Origin: Thermoplasmata archaeon
GTDB lineage: Archaea; Thermoplasmatota; Thermoplasmata; UBA10834
Direction: 5' to 3'
DNA length: 9,938 nucleotides
NCBI GenBank assembly: GCA_022865445.1
Contig: JALHSX010000077.1
Coordinates: forward strand, 1 to 9,938
The position numbers and the translations under genes are program-made. Below, one piece after another: positions 1-6,650 of this stretch (its first letter is position 1; the number at the start of each line of letters is the position of its first letter). The notes below the pieces were generated by a model. That model did not search any database. It had not been told where the DNA came from and was given only the letters and a program-made list of their open reading frames with translations.

Positions 1-754
1 CATAACCGTGCTCGGCAGGAGCCCGTGGAAGAATTCTGACCTGCACTCATCGATCGGATTCTGCCCGGACTTCGAATCGCTTCCTGGGGATTCGACCGGC
101 CGAGAGTTTCTGACCCTCGTCGGAAGACTCCATATGATGCACGGGACCGCTCTATCAAAGCGCATCCAAGAGGTCGTCAAACTGGTTGAGATGGAGCAAG
201 CCCTCGACAGGAAGACAGGGGTCTACAGCAAGGGAATGAAGCAGAGAATGAAGATCGCCGGTGCCCTGCTACATGACCCTGCGCTTCTCATACTCGACGA
301 GCCGCTGAGCGGGACTGACCCACTGGTGCGGAAAGACCTCATAGACCTCATAAAGAGGCTCAACAAGGAACTCGGACACGACGTTATCGTTAGTTCTCAC
401 GTCTTGTTCGAGATCGAGCGGATGACGAACAATGTTGCATTGGTCTACAAGGGGAGAGCGGTGGCGTCTGGAGACATAATGGAGATAAGGAATCTCATGG
501 ACGGCCACCCTCACAACATCATCATAGAGGGTAGCAGGATCAATGCTCTGGCCAAGACCCTGCTTGACCAGACCTATGTCGTGTCTGTATCGTTCAACGA
601 CAGCAAAGATAGTGTGACTGTCCAGGTGTCCAAACCTGAGGATTTTTTCAACGACCTTCCGTCGCTCATAGACAAGACCCAGTGTTCCGTGAACAAGATG
701 TACAGTCTGGATGACAACTTGGAAGCCGTTTTCAGATATCTCGTGGGGAGGTAG
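1..754 (+). CDS. ABC transporter ATP-binding protein, partial (5' end outside window)
   Basis: This is the nucleotide-binding subunit of an ABC transporter and powers the membrane protein encoded just downstream. The reading frame is open from the first bases (codons begin at base 2), and the Walker A motif is absent, so the N-terminus lies outside the window; the in-frame GTG at 8 is not a credible start. Visible in order are a Q-loop region (IGFCPD, with Asp where Gln or Glu is usual), a signature motif YSKGMKQ near 224-244, Walker B LLILDEP near 284-304 followed by a D-loop-like SGTDP, and the H-loop His (SSH) near 398. A C-terminal domain of about 80 residues follows, as in ABC-2 export or drug-resistance type ATPases. 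The end of the gene (GGGGAGGT) carries the ribosome binding site of the permease gene. The substrate cannot be read from the sequence. Confidence 0.93.
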   Translation, partial: ITVLGRSPWKNSDLHSSIGFCPDFESLPGDSTGREFLTLVGRLHMMHGTALSKRIQEVVKLVEMEQALDRKTGVYSKGMKQRMKIAGALLHDPALLILDEPLSGTDPLVRKDLIDLIKRLNKELGHDVIVSSHVLFEIERMTNNVALVYKGRAVASGDIMEIRNLMDGHPHNIIIEGSRINALAKTLLDQTYVVSVSFNDSKDSVTVQVSKPEDFFNDLPSLIDKTQCSVNKMYSLDDNLEAVFRYLVGR

Positions 755-758
755 ATGC

Positions 759-1517
759 ATGGACCTGAAGAGAGTCCTCGTTGGGATATTCGCGCTGACA
801 TTGCACTCGACAAAGAAGCTTCTCTACGGCAAGAAAGTGATCATAACGGTTCTTGTCGCCCTGTTCGTTGCGGCAGTCATGGGCTATGCGGGGTCACAGA
901 GCCATGATCCCCTCAATGATGGGACCAACCTGATGGACACTCTGATTCTCTTCTTCTTCATGCCGGTAATGGCGATGATCTTTGGCTCCTCTCTGATACG
1001 GGACGAGATCGACGACAAGAGCATAACGCATGTTGCGACCGCGCCTCTGGACCGTGCATTCTCATATTTGGGATACTACCTGCCTTTGGCAATAGTCGTT
1101 GCCTTGTCGATGGTGGCGATCAGCTCCGTTGGCATGCTCGCATTCTTCGGACAGCATGGCTTTGGTACTGAGTCGCTCGAGATCTACCTGGCATTCATCG
1201 CCCTCGTAGTCATAGGTTCTTTCGTGTATTCGTCGCTGTTCCTAGCAATCAGTGTATTGTTCAACAAGCCAGTGATGGTCGGCCTATTCTATGCGTTCAT
1301 TTGGGAGGGATATATCGGGTCGCTGCCGGGTGCGATTCAGAATGCATCTGTCAAACACTATCTGAGGAGCCTGGGATCTAGGTGGGTGGAATTCGGGGAT
1401 ATCAGCAGGTGGGATCAGGCGTCCAGCGCGTGGGGTTCCGCCGCGCTGTTGCTCGGGCTGACGGTTTTCCTCCTAGTCCTAGGAGCTTATCTCTTCAGGG
1501 AGAAGGAACTCGCTTAG
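759..1517 (+). CDS. ABC-2 type transporter permease
   Basis: This is the membrane subunit of the ABC transporter, 252 residues. I chose ATG 759 because GGAGGT lies 6 nt upstream at the end of the ATPase gene; only 4 nt separate the two genes, so they are probably translationally coupled. About six hydrophobic segments are visible at roughly residues 27-44, 60-80, 104-130, 140-167, 170-188 and 226-246. Between the second and third lies RDEIDDKSITHVATAPLDR (81-99), which matches the conserved cytoplasmic stretch of ABC-2 permeases (acidic residues, then a Thr/Pro/Arg segment) that contacts the ATPase. Length and topology fit the family. Export is the usual direction for ABC-2 systems; the cargo is unknown. 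Confidence 0.88.
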   Translation: MDLKRVLVGIFALTLHSTKKLLYGKKVIITVLVALFVAAVMGYAGSQSHDPLNDGTNLMDTLILFFFMPVMAMIFGSSLIRDEIDDKSITHVATAPLDRAFSYLGYYLPLAIVVALSMVAISSVGMLAFFGQHGFGTESLEIYLAFIALVVIGSFVYSSLFLAISVLFNKPVMVGLFYAFIWEGYIGSLPGAIQNASVKHYLRSLGSRWVEFGDISRWDQASSAWGSAALLLGLTVFLLVLGAYLFREKELA

Positions 1518-1567
1518 CGGGTTCAAGCAGAGTGTGAAGGTGGAGTTCAACAAAGAGGAAGATTCGA

Positions 1568-2542
1568 ATGAAAGCCGTTGTATGTCCTAGATATGGACCG
1601 CCGGAGGTTCTTCAGATCAGGGAAGTGGAGACGCCTAGACCCAAAGATAATGAGATATTAGTGAAAGTGCGCGCGACAACTGTAACTGTAGCCGATTCTA
1701 GGACGCGCGGTTTCAGAGTACCTCTCTCTTACTGGCTCCTCGCTCGAATAGCGCTCGGCCTCACAAGACCAAAGAAGACCATACTGGGAACGGAGGTGGC
1801 CGGGGAAGTTGAATCTGTGGGCAGAGATGTGAAGCTGCTCAAGAAAGGAGACCATATCTTTGCGCACACAGGGCACGGTGGCTCTGGGACCTATGCAGAA
1901 TACACATGTCTGCCTGAAACCGGGGTTGTCACCATAAAGCCCTCAAACATGACTTTCGAAGAATCTGCTGCCATTCCCATGGGGGGACTCACGGCGCTCT
2001 ATTTCGTAAGAAAAGGAAATGTCCAGAGCGAACAGAAAGTCCTGATCTATGGAGCCTCCGGAAGTGTGGGTACGTTCGCTGTTCAGCTTGCCAAGTACTT
2101 CGGAGCAGAAGTTACCGGAGTGTGCAGTACCACGAATCTGGAACTGGTCAAGTCCCTGGGAGCCGACAAGGTCATTGACTACACCAAAGAAGACTTCACA
2201 AAGAACGGTGAGACCTACGATGTCATCTTCGATGCCGTTGGAAAGAGCCCGTATTCAGGCTCTGTGAGATCATTGAAGAAGGGAGGCATCTATCTACATG
2301 CTGTTGCCGCCCCGGCGGTCAGTATTCGAATGCGATGGACTTCAATGACAAGCGGCAAGAGACTAGTGGGTGGGACGACCAGCGGAACGAAGGAAGATCT
2401 AGTTTTTCTCTCAGAACTCGCCGAAGCTGGCAAGTTAAGGCCTGTCATCGATAGACGCTATCCACTGGAACAGATTGTCGAGGCCCACCGGTATGTCGAC
2501 AAAGGGCACAAGAAGGGAAATGTCGTCATAACTGTGGAATAA
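1568..2542 (+). CDS. NAD(P)-dependent alcohol dehydrogenase / quinone oxidoreductase family (zinc-free MDR)
   Basis: This is a medium-chain dehydrogenase/reductase of 324 residues, the normal length for the quinone oxidoreductase branch. The N-terminal GroES-like domain starts MKAVVCPRYGPPEVL and contains GTEVAGEVESVG (74-85) and KKGDHIFA (92-99). The Rossmann domain has the dinucleotide-binding motif YGASGSVGTFAVQLAK (161-176), then LGADKVIDYT (198-206) and a DVIFDAVG strand-turn. The catalytic-zinc cysteine near residue 38 of true alcohol dehydrogenases is absent (the region reads ATTVTVADSRTRG), and no four-Cys structural zinc loop is present, so it probably reduces quinones or activated alkenes with NAD(P)H without zinc. 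ATG 1568 follows AGAGGAAG at a suitable distance. It begins 50 nt after the permease gene, with no clear TATA box between them, so it could be cotranscribed. Confidence 0.9.
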   Translation: MKAVVCPRYGPPEVLQIREVETPRPKDNEILVKVRATTVTVADSRTRGFRVPLSYWLLARIALGLTRPKKTILGTEVAGEVESVGRDVKLLKKGDHIFAHTGHGGSGTYAEYTCLPETGVVTIKPSNMTFEESAAIPMGGLTALYFVRKGNVQSEQKVLIYGASGSVGTFAVQLAKYFGAEVTGVCSTTNLELVKSLGADKVIDYTKEDFTKNGETYDVIFDAVGKSPYSGSVRSLKKGGIYLHAVAAPAVSIRMRWTSMTSGKRLVGGTTSGTKEDLVFLSELAEAGKLRPVIDRRYPLEQIVEAHRYVDKGHKKGNVVITVE

Positions 2543-2565
2543 CGCGCGAGTTATTCTCCCGAAAT

Positions 2566-2626
2566 CTCAATTCCTGCTAATTGACGAAATAGCCAGGTGG
2601 GCCCGTCGCGATTTGAACGCGAGTCA
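2566..2626. repeat. Left copy of tRNA-Pro-derived direct repeat (att-like, tRNA 3' fragment)
   Basis: Bases 2591-2626 are identical over 36 nt to 3836-3871, which is the T-arm and 3' acceptor half of the intact tRNA-Pro gene plus 7 nt of trailer. The similarity continues with a few differences through the trailer: 2566-2581 matches 3812-3827 at 15 of 16 positions, and the stretch between differs slightly. This copy has no 5' half and cannot be a tRNA. The stop codon of the permease gene (2624-2626, minus strand) is the TGA at the very edge of the identical block. An intact tRNA at one end and a 3' fragment at the other is the classical scar of integration at a tRNA gene. Confidence 0.85.
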
Positions 2627-3670
2627 ATCATGAGTATGCCTGTGATGAATATCAGGCCAATGCACATGATCGTGAACAACCGCTTTGTGGATGTGTTCAT
2701 GACTGTGCGGCTCACGAACGGGTTCCGCGTGACAGTGATCGTGAGACGAATCTCCGTGCGTGTGGATGTGAGTGTGCGTAGTGTCCTCATGTCCATGCTC
2801 GTGTGAATGCCTCTCGTAGACCAACGCCAGAACGCCAAGTGTCATTAATGCCAAAGCAGGGAACACTACCCATCCGAGCCATTCCCTCAAGACAAGAATC
2901 GAAACAACGGCTCCAACAAATGGTCCTAGACTGAAGAATATCCCTGTTCGAGATGCTCCGAGGCCCTGAAGAGCCATAACGAAGAACACCAGGCTTGCGC
3001 CGTAACTCAGAGCCCCACGCACCAAAGCCCATACGATTTGAGCGTCTATCGAGATGTTCGAGCCCAAGGCAATCGCGATAGCCAGTGATGCACTTCCGGC
3101 CAGGCCTCCCTTTGCTATGGCTATCTGTACGGGATCTCTACCACAGATGTTCCTTGTCAGGTTGTTGTCGAGCCCCCACCCGAATCCCGCAAGTATCAGA
3201 AGCATGAAACCAGCAATGTTCCACGTTCCTTTCGAAGAATCCCAGCTCAGGAGAACGCCCGCTGCTGTCACACAAATAAGAGCGACGACGAGTCTTCTGC
3301 CCAGGCTCTCCCTGAATAACATGACCGCAATGATGGCGGTGGCGACTCCTTCCATATTCAAGAGCAAGGAGGCGGAGAAGCCCGAGATCAAAGTGAGGCC
3401 GAGCATAAGGGAAATGGGTGCAAGAATCCCACCTGATAGAATGGCTCCTGCAAGCCATGGCAAGTCGGCTCTTCGCAAGGCGCTACTGGAGCTGCTATGC
3501 GGTCCGGATACGATCCGGCGCAGCACGACGTACGATCCCAGACCAAGAAAGGCCCCCAAATAGAGAAGACCGGCTAGTGCCACAGGGGGGATGTCGCTAA
3601 CCAACGATTTCGCGAAAGGAGTACTCAGTCCGAAGAGAGTTGCCGCGAGAACCGCGAAGGCAATTGGCAT
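2624..3670 (-). CDS. DMT/EamA-family permease with histidine-rich C-terminal tail
   Basis: This is an inner-membrane permease of the drug/metabolite transporter superfamily, 348 residues from ATG 3670; the frame stays open upstream to a TTG at 3724, but hydrophobic segment 1 begins right after ATG 3670. Roughly ten hydrophobic segments fill residues 3-284, with two EamA-like halves; helix ends such as LFRESLGRR (118-126) and LREWLGW (261-267) are typical of the second helix pair in each half. After YERHSH the tail (288-348) has 22 His in 61 residues, many as HxH, ending in a PDIHHRH motif. Such tails suggest binding or export of Zn, Ni or Co; that is inference. I recall similar tails on some bacterial DMT proteins, so it need not be an artefact. 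The gene sits between two tRNA-derived repeats, which suggests horizontal arrival. Confidence 0.88.
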   Translation of the reverse strand: MPIAFAVLAATLFGLSTPFAKSLVSDIPPVALAGLLYLGAFLGLGSYVVLRRIVSGPHSSSSSALRRADLPWLAGAILSGGILAPISLMLGLTLISGFSASLLLNMEGVATAIIAVMLFRESLGRRLVVALICVTAAGVLLSWDSSKGTWNIAGFMLLILAGFGWGLDNNLTRNICGRDPVQIAIAKGGLAGSASLAIAIALGSNISIDAQIVWALVRGALSYGASLVFFVMALQGLGASRTGIFFSLGPFVGAVVSILVLREWLGWVVFPALALMTLGVLALVYERHSHEHGHEDTTHTHIHTHGDSSHDHCHAEPVREPHSHEHIHKAVVHDHVHWPDIHHRHTHD

Positions 3671-3750
3671 GAGATCAGAACGATAGCTCTGTTTCAGAGT
3701 GACCCTACTCCTTCCATGCGTCAATCCTGTTGCAGACAGACTCTCGCAAC

Positions 3751-3760
3751 AATATAATCT
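3751..3760 (-). promoter_or_regulatory. Candidate TATA box for the DMT permease
   Basis: On the minus strand this reads AGATTATATT, an archaeal TATA-like element. A start about 25 nt downstream would be near 3727, giving a leader of about 55-60 nt before ATG 3670. No strong ribosome binding site is visible before that ATG. The element lies inside the repeat-bounded segment, so the gene would carry its own promoter. Confidence 0.4.
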
Positions 3761-3811
3761 AAGCGCATCTATCCGAAAGGACAGAGGGGGTCAGAGGACA
3801 ATGGTGCAGAA

Positions 3812-3871
3812 CTCAATTCCGGCTAATCAACAGAAAGCCAGGTGGGCCCGTCGCGATTTGAACGCGAGTCA
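3812..3871. repeat. Right copy of tRNA-Pro-derived direct repeat (overlaps the intact tRNA)
   Basis: This is the partner of 2566-2626. The 36-nt identical core (3836-3871) covers the last 29 bases of the tRNA-Pro gene and 7 nt beyond it; 3812-3835 is trailer sequence similar to the left copy. The two copies start about 1,245 bp apart and enclose only the DMT permease gene and its promoter. Confidence 0.85.
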
Positions 3872-3915
3872 CCAGCACCCCAAGCTGGAAGGATACCAAG
3901 CTACCCCACGGGCCC
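3843..3915 (-). tRNA. tRNA-Pro, anticodon GGG
   Basis: This is a complete 73-nt cloverleaf including the discriminator A, read by eye on the minus strand. The acceptor stem pairs GGGCCCG with CGGGCCC. The D-arm contains TAGCTTGGTA. The anticodon stem CCAGC/GCTGG closes a 7-nt loop TTGGGGT, giving anticodon GGG (proline, CCC/CCT codons). The T stem TCGCG/CGCGA closes the loop TTCAAAT. CCA is not encoded (CCT follows the discriminator), as is common in archaea. It lies 52 nt downstream of rpoN on the same strand, so it may be processed from the ribosomal-protein transcript; a TATATG-like run near 3935 is too weakly placed to call a separate promoter. Its 3' end is the duplicated sequence bordering the DMT permease segment. 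Confidence 0.93.
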
Positions 3916-3947
3916 TGAAGGAATTCGAGCTGCGATATGCATGATCG

Positions 3948-3999
3948 ATAGGGTGCGACTTCGTCGATCAAGTATAGGGTGCGACTTCGTCGATCAAGT
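3948..3999. repeat. Perfect 26-bp tandem duplication at the 3' end of rpoN
   Basis: Bases 3948-3973 and 3974-3999 are identical 26-mers (each beginning ATAGGGTGCG on the plus strand). The second copy encodes the RpoN C-terminus (LIDEVAPY). At the junction the frame reads ACT TGA, so the rpoN stop codon comes from the start of the extra copy. 26 is not a multiple of three, so the duplication shifts the frame. Confidence 0.95.
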
Positions 4000-4159
4000 T
4001 GGCGTGCGTCAGCAGCATCTTGCGGCAGCAGTACCTCTCGAGCTTCAGGGAGTCGAGCACATCCTTCGGCGATTCGCCCATCTCAACCCTCTTGACGAAG
4101 TTCTCGAATGCGCTGCCTATGACCTTCCCGCATGTGAAACATCTGACCGGTATGATCAT
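3968..4159 (-). CDS. rpoN: DNA-directed RNA polymerase subunit N (Rpo10)
   Basis: This is the small zinc-binding subunit of archaeal RNA polymerase (homologous to eukaryotic Rpb10), 63 residues, the normal size. It begins MIIPVRCFTCGKVIG and carries the complete zinc-binding set: C7, C10 (CFTC) and the adjacent pair C44-C45 (RYCCRKM). ATG 4159 is chosen because GGTGAT lies 6 nt upstream and the protein then starts as the family does; the frame is open further upstream only as a shadow of rps9. The TGA stop of S9 lies inside this ribosome binding site and the gap is 7 nt, implying translational coupling. The last residues and the stop come from a 26-bp tandem duplication, so the C-terminus (APYT) may differ from relatives. 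A following rpoK, common in related operons, is absent; tRNA-Pro comes next. Confidence 0.95.
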   Translation of the reverse strand: MIIPVRCFTCGKVIGSAFENFVKRVEMGESPKDVLDSLKLERYCCRKMLLTHANLIDEVAPYT

Positions 4160-4166
4160 GTCTTCA

Positions 4167-4568
4167 TCACCTGTACGATTTCTGGTGCTTCTTCCGAGCG
4201 CCCCTTCCCTGGGGGTTCTTCGGAAGCTTCCTCCTCGGATCTGACACGAGGAGCGATCTGTCATACTTCGCGAACGTCTCCTGGAGAACCTCGTCCTCGA
4301 GGAACTGCACCAGACCCTTCGCAATCGCAGTCCTTGCGGCGATAGCCTGGCCCATCACGCCTCCGCCCTGGATATTGACATCAATGTCGACCTTGGCCGA
4401 CTTGTCACCTGCCAGAAGGAGAGGCTCCATTATCATGGCCCTAGCAAGGTGCGGTTCGTGTATCTCGACTGGGACTCTATTGATCCTGACCAGCCCGCGC
4501 CCCTTCCTGACGCTGGCCCTTGCAACGGCGCTCTTTCTCTTGCCGCTAGAAACGACTACCTTCATCAT
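4167..4568 (-). CDS. rps9: 30S ribosomal protein S9 (uS9)
   Basis: This is the small-subunit head protein uS9, 133 residues, typical of the short archaeal form. The N-terminus has the family motif SSGKRKSAVARA, the middle has DVNIQGGGVMGQAIAARTAIAKGL (nearly invariant in S9), and the C-terminus is GRGARKKHQKSYR, the basic tail that reaches the P-site tRNA, ending in the expected Arg. ATG 4568 overlaps the L13 stop by 4 nt (ATGA) and follows AGGAG; a second ATG comes directly after, so the start could be 3 nt later. Third gene of the L18e-L13-S9-rpoN operon. Confidence 0.97.
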   Translation of the reverse strand: MMKVVVSSGKRKSAVARASVRKGRGLVRINRVPVEIHEPHLARAMIMEPLLLAGDKSAKVDIDVNIQGGGVMGQAIAARTAIAKGLVQFLEDEVLQETFAKYDRSLLVSDPRRKLPKNPQGRGARKKHQKSYR

Positions 4569-4996
4569 CTCAACTCCTGCTTCGCGCCGAGCTCCTTTGA
4601 GATATCCCCAAGAAGAACAAATTTCACGAGATGCGGCTTCTTGGCCGTCTCAAGGGTTTCCATCTTCACGTCCTTGAACTCCTTCGGAACCCCCAGATAT
4701 ACCCTAAGGCGCTTGAGGGCGGCCCTTCCAGTAGGTTTCTTGTACTCAACCATGCCCCTGACGGTGCGCTTGAGGATCGCATCCGAAGTCCTCGGATAGA
4801 AGGGGCCTTTTGCCTTCGTCTGGCTCGCACCCCTCGTCCGCCTGTGAGCGTAGAATTCCACGAGTTGTTTCCGCCTGCCAGAGATAACAGCTTTCTCGGC
4901 GTTCAATATGACTATCTCTTCGCCGTTCCTCAGCCTCTTGGCAACGTGTGAACTAAGCCGTCCCAATATGAGTCCCTCAGCGTTTATGACAGCCAC
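4565..4996 (-). CDS. rpl13: 50S ribosomal protein L13 (uL13)
   Basis: This is large-subunit protein uL13, an early assembly protein that binds 23S rRNA; 143 residues from GTG 4996. Family landmarks are NAEGLILGRLSSHVAKRL (near the N-terminus), IVILNAEKAVISG, the FYAHRRTRG segment, KGPFYPRTSDAILKRTVRGM and RLRVYLGVP. A TTG at 4999 is in frame, but it lies only 1 nt from the GGTGA ribosome binding site, whereas GTG 4996 has a 4-nt spacer and gives the expected MAVINAEG start. The L18e stop (TGA, 5001-5003) is itself part of that ribosome binding site. The L13 stop overlaps the S9 start. Confidence 0.97.
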   Translation of the reverse strand: MAVINAEGLILGRLSSHVAKRLRNGEEIVILNAEKAVISGRRKQLVEFYAHRRTRGASQTKAKGPFYPRTSDAILKRTVRGMVEYKKPTGRAALKRLRVYLGVPKEFKDVKMETLETAKKPHLVKFVLLGDISKELGAKQELR

Positions 4997-5000
4997 CAAC

Positions 5001-5366
5001 TCACCTCATCATCCTGACCTTGGAGCCTTTCGGGTTCGTCTCGATGAGCTCATCGAACGAAAGGCTCCTTCCGCCTGCTTTCTCGATCTTTTCCTTTGCC
5101 TGTCCCGATGACCTGTAGGCGGCGACTGTGACCTTCTTCGCGATCTCGCCAGCTCCGAGCAGCTTGCCGGGCACGACCACGGTCTCGTTTTCGCTCGCGT
5201 ATCGGTTGATCTTGCCGACATTGACCTCGGCCCAATTCCTCATCGGGCCCTCAAGCCGCAGAGCGATGTCTCGCCAGACAGGTGCCCCGTTGAGCCTGCT
5301 AGCGTCCTTGAGACGCTGTATCAAGGCCACGAGGTTGGGGTTAGTTTTCCTTTGATTGATTCCCAT
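5001..5366 (-). CDS. rpl18e: 50S ribosomal protein L18e (eL18)
   Basis: This is the archaeal/eukaryotic large-subunit protein eL18, 121 residues, full length; it has no bacterial orthologue and is good evidence for an archaeal host. Recognisable stretches are KTNPNLVALIQRLKDASR, APVWRDIALRLEGP, NVGKINRYA, VVVPGKLLGAGEI and the C-terminal GGRSLSFDELIETNPKG. ATG 5366 follows GGAGG with a 7-nt spacer. It is the first gene of the operon, about 26 nt downstream of the start predicted from the TTTATAAA box. The rpoD subunit gene often found upstream of L18e in archaea is not here; a divergent TIM-barrel gene takes that place. Confidence 0.97.
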   Translation of the reverse strand: MGINQRKTNPNLVALIQRLKDASRLNGAPVWRDIALRLEGPMRNWAEVNVGKINRYASENETVVVPGKLLGAGEIAKKVTVAAYRSSGQAKEKIEKAGGRSLSFDELIETNPKGSKVRMMR

Positions 5367-5414
5367 TCTGACTCCTCCGACATCCAGAGAGTAGCCGAGC
5401 TAATGTGCGAACCG

Positions 5415-5422
5415 TTTATAAA
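5415..5422 (-). promoter_or_regulatory. TATA box of the L18e-L13-S9-rpoN operon
   Basis: TTTATAAA, palindromic, within CTTTATAAACG on the minus strand. A start about 26 nt downstream falls near 5392, giving a leader of about 26 nt that contains the GGAGG ribosome binding site of L18e. It matches the archaeal TBP consensus closely, as expected for a highly expressed ribosomal operon. Confidence 0.75.
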
Positions 5423-5544
5423 GATTTGGATGCGCCGGATTTGCTGGCTCGGGATACCTGGCTATGGCAAATCAGGACCGAAATGGTCAGTGTGGGAAAG
5501 CATGTGTATGTTGGGTCACAACGCTATTTCACGAGGTCAATAGA

Positions 5545-5556
5545 AGATATATATGG
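5545..5556 (+). promoter_or_regulatory. TATA box of the TIM-barrel/phosphohexuloisomerase operon
   Basis: AGATATATATGG on the plus strand, centred about 48 nt before ATG 5598. The predicted start near 5576 gives a leader of about 20 nt that includes the GGTG ribosome binding site 5 nt before the ATG. With the TTTATAAA box at 5415-5422 it makes the 231-bp intergenic region a divergent promoter pair. I see no obvious operator between the two. Confidence 0.6.
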
Positions 5557-5597
5557 CGTACGATATACACGGAAATCCTGGCTTGTCGGGTGTTTAG

Positions 5598-6650
5598 ATG
5601 ATTCGTTTTGGTCCTGCGGGGATTCCGCTCTCCTGCAAAGGACGGACATTGAGAGATGGCATCGAGGATGTGCACAACCTCGGGCTCACGGCCATGGAAG
5701 CGCAGCTCGTTCGAGCGCATGTGCAGGAAAGGGCTGCGGAACCCGAAGAGATAGGCCTGAAACCCAGGAACCTCACGTCCGACATGGTGATCGAGATCGT
5801 GAGGAAGAAAGGGGATAAGGAGCAGGTCATCTCCGACCTCGATGAGCCGGTCAAGAAGGGAGACACCCTCGTGGCACTCACTAGCGGCATCGCAAAGAGC
5901 TACCTGGAGCTTCGACAGCTGAGAGACATGGCAGACGAGCTCGATGTGGCACTTTCGATCCACACGCCGTATTACATGGACTTGGTCGGGGAGGGCGAGC
6001 TCTCCTTCAAGAGCATGGACTCTGTCCGCTGGGGCGGGATCATGGCCAAGGAGCTCGGGGCGACGGTTGTGGTGACTCACATGGGCCTATACGGGGATGT
6101 CACGCCCAAGACCGCTCAGAAGAGGATCAAGGATCGGGTCGGGCAACTGACCAAGTGGTACAAGAAGCACGGGATCGGAATCCCGATAGGTCTCGAATTG
6201 AGCGGCCGACAGGAGATCTTTGGCGCGCTGCCGGAAGTGTTGAAGACCTGCAAGGAAGTGGATGGGGTCGTGCCCGTTCTGAACTTCGCTCATTACCATG
6301 CTCGCGAGAACGGGCTGTTGAGAGAATCCAAGGACTTCGACGAGTTGCTGGACAAGGTCTGGGACCATACTGATGGCGAATTCTATACGCACTTCTCCGG
6401 TGTAGAGCACGAGGGCGGCAACGAGAAGAGATTCACATCGATCAAGAAGGGAGACCTCAGGTTCGAGCCTCTGGCAGAATCAATAGTGGACCGCAACCAA
6501 CCGATCACGGTCATATCAGGCTCTCCGTTGCTGGAGCATGACGCGATGTACATGAAAGTCATCCTCGAAAGGGTCTTGGCCAAGAGAGTCTCCAAGGAGA
6601 CAAAGGAGACCAAGACGAACAACAAGAAGGAGAAGGCCGGATCCAGATGA
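5598..6650 (+). CDS. Endonuclease IV / xylose isomerase-like TIM-barrel protein
   Basis: This is a 350-residue (beta/alpha)8 protein of the AP endonuclease 2 superfamily. Candidate metal ligands, aligned by eye with E. coli endonuclease IV, are H122 (SIHTPYYMDL), H161 (VVTHMGLYG), E200 (GLELSG), H232 (LNFAHYH) and H265 (YTHFSG). However, Asp179 of E. coli seems to be Asn229 here, and the Asp-Arg-His and late Glu ligands (Asp229/His231, Glu261) have no clear counterpart. A three-zinc DNA repair enzyme is therefore uncertain; a sugar or sugar-phosphate isomerase role with fewer metals is an alternative. The N-terminus (GPAGIPLSCKGRTLRDGIEDV, then GLTAMEAQLVR) is typical of archaeal members. The last 25 residues are Lys-rich and look disordered. 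ATG 5598 has GGTG 5 nt upstream. It overlaps the phosphohexuloisomerase gene by 4 nt, hinting at a linked role. Confidence 0.82.
   Translation: MIRFGPAGIPLSCKGRTLRDGIEDVHNLGLTAMEAQLVRAHVQERAAEPEEIGLKPRNLTSDMVIEIVRKKGDKEQVISDLDEPVKKGDTLVALTSGIAKSYLELRQLRDMADELDVALSIHTPYYMDLVGEGELSFKSMDSVRWGGIMAKELGATVVVTHMGLYGDVTPKTAQKRIKDRVGQLTKWYKKHGIGIPIGLELSGRQEIFGALPEVLKTCKEVDGVVPVLNFAHYHARENGLLRESKDFDELLDKVWDHTDGEFYTHFSGVEHEGGNEKRFTSIKKGDLRFEPLAESIVDRNQPITVISGSPLLEHDAMYMKVILERVLAKRVSKETKETKTNNKKEKAGSR

Noticed and set aside
2591..2626. Second tRNA-Pro gene
   Set aside because: Only the T-arm and 3' acceptor half are present; there is no anticodon arm or 5' half, so it is a fragment.
2627..2810. Short tandem DNA repeat or CRISPR-like array in the GTG-rich stretch
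   Set aside because: The periodicity comes from HxH codons of the permease tail; no unit repeats exactly and there are no spacers.
4160..4324. Longer rpoN reading frame starting inside rps9 (118-residue version)
   Set aside because: The extra N-terminal residues are an Arg/Ser-rich out-of-frame reading of S9; the conserved RpoN start MIIPVRCFTCG has its own GGTGAT site.
5529..6080. Minus-strand open frame of 183 codons opposite the TIM-barrel gene
   Set aside because: It is a shadow of the real gene and would run through the divergent promoter; no motif was seen.
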